Below, in pieces: positions 63,742 through 64,000 of a DNA stretch of 64,000 nt. The translations under genes were made by a program, and so were the position numbers. The notes under the pieces are model-generated. The model had not been told where the DNA came from. It worked only from the letters and a program-made list of their open reading frames with translations, and did not search any database. How positions within the stretch are numbered: position 1 is the first letter of the stretch; each line of letters begins with the position of its first letter. The stretch is taken from NCBI GenBank assembly GCA_016720145.1, contig JADJXV010000002.1, positions 248,001 through 312,000 of the forward strand, in the 5' to 3' direction. This DNA comes from Ignavibacteria bacterium (GTDB lineage Bacteria > Bacteroidota > Ignavibacteria > Kapaibacteriales > UBA961).

Positions 63742-64000
63742 ATGAATGAATTAGATTTAGCAAAACAACTATTTGAGAATCAGGAAAACATCATCCTGAT
63801 ATATGCTTTCAATGCTACCGGAAAAACACGCCTATCAGTTGCCTACAAGAACTTTACTAAAGAAGAAAACGATGGAAACCACACTGGGCTGTATTATAAT
63901 GCTTTTAGTGAGGATTTGTTTGTTTGGGAAAATGACGAGGAAAATAGTAATACCGACATTCGGTTAAATATTCTAAATAGCAGCTTAAGTCAGTTTCACA
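63742..64000 (+). CDS. P-loop ATPase of the type I locus, 3' end cut by window
   Basis: The ATG at 63742, three bases after hsdS, opens a frame of 86 codons that runs off the end. It begins MNELDLAKQLFENQENIILI and has a P-loop AFNATGKT at about residues 22-29. Such ATPases (RloC/PrrC-like or uncharacterised) are often found inside type I loci, and some are anticodon nucleases that act when restriction fails. The catalytic part is not visible, so the family is uncertain. Confidence 0.65.
   Translation, partial: MNELDLAKQLFENQENIILIYAFNATGKTRLSVAYKNFTKEENDGNHTGLYYNAFSEDLFVWENDEENSNTDIRLNILNSSLSQFH

Larger units (their letters stand above)
49737..64000 (+). mobile_element. Defence-type genomic island next to tRNA-Val (right end not seen)
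   Basis: From the tRNA onward the content changes from housekeeping and surface genes to a tyrosine recombinase, a small HTH protein, an ABC-3C-like operon, a nuclease-STAND NTPase, HsdR relics and a type I restriction locus. A tRNA gene with an adjacent integrase reading away from it is a common island layout. The other attachment copy should lie beyond 64 kb; I did not find a second copy of the tRNA 3' end inside the window. Confidence 0.75.

Overview
The window looks like a chromosome segment of an AT-rich bacterium of the Bacteroidota/Chlorobiota assemblage, most like the Kapaibacteriota or Ignavibacteria. This placement is an inference from gene content. Nine secreted proteins end in a type IX secretion (T9SS) sorting domain. 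The Mrp/NBP35 ATPase lacks the usual CxxC, as in Bacteroidota. Several start regions carry the Bacteroidota promoter TTTG-N19-TAnnTTTG, exactly so before the tRNA gene and the gene at 46655-47950. No rRNA or other marker is present to fix the taxon.

Region 1 (1-15.7 kb) holds small outer-membrane and lipoprotein genes, DedA, an SDR oxidoreductase, an HMCES/YedK DNA-repair protein, and a dispersed Mla/MCE lipid-transport locus: permease 4988-6148, ATPase 7418-8182, MCE protein 10852-11823 and PqiC-like lipoprotein 11846-12469. Between these transport genes lie a lipoprotein gene, several palindromes, two oppositely oriented arrays of a palindromic repeat bracketing a GIY-YIG nuclease gene, and a secreted eight-repeat WD40 protein. 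A fibre-like surface protein with a frameshifted C-terminus follows.

Region 2 (15.7-31.8 kb) holds secreted or surface proteins (beta-propeller lipoprotein, BNR/Ycf48-like protein, LamG protein, subtilase), a TrmH-family methyltransferase, a flotillin with an NfeD-like partner whose N-terminus is frameshifted, a DUF58 protein with two small partners, a Gdx-type SMR exporter and riboflavin synthase.

Region 3 (31.8-49.6 kb) carries two roughly 1,400-residue paralogous T9SS proteins either side of a TPR/winged-helix/BTAD regulator, a pair of paralogous Ycf48-like proteins, another T9SS protein, and the Mrp and NifU-like iron-sulfur assembly genes.

Region 4 (49.7-64 kb, running off the end) is a defence island beside a tRNA-Val gene: a tyrosine recombinase, a small HTH protein, a tightly coupled operon resembling an ABC three-component (ABC-3C) system followed by an Mrr-like nuclease fused to a STAND-type NTPase, then a type I restriction locus (hsdR, hsdS, and the start of an ATPase gene). 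hsdM is not seen. The ABC-3C/STAND operon is bracketed by two minus-strand relics of a different, DUF3387-type HsdR. The first ABC-3C gene and hsdR each contain two frameshifts, so the island may be decaying, phase-variable, or affected by sequencing indels.
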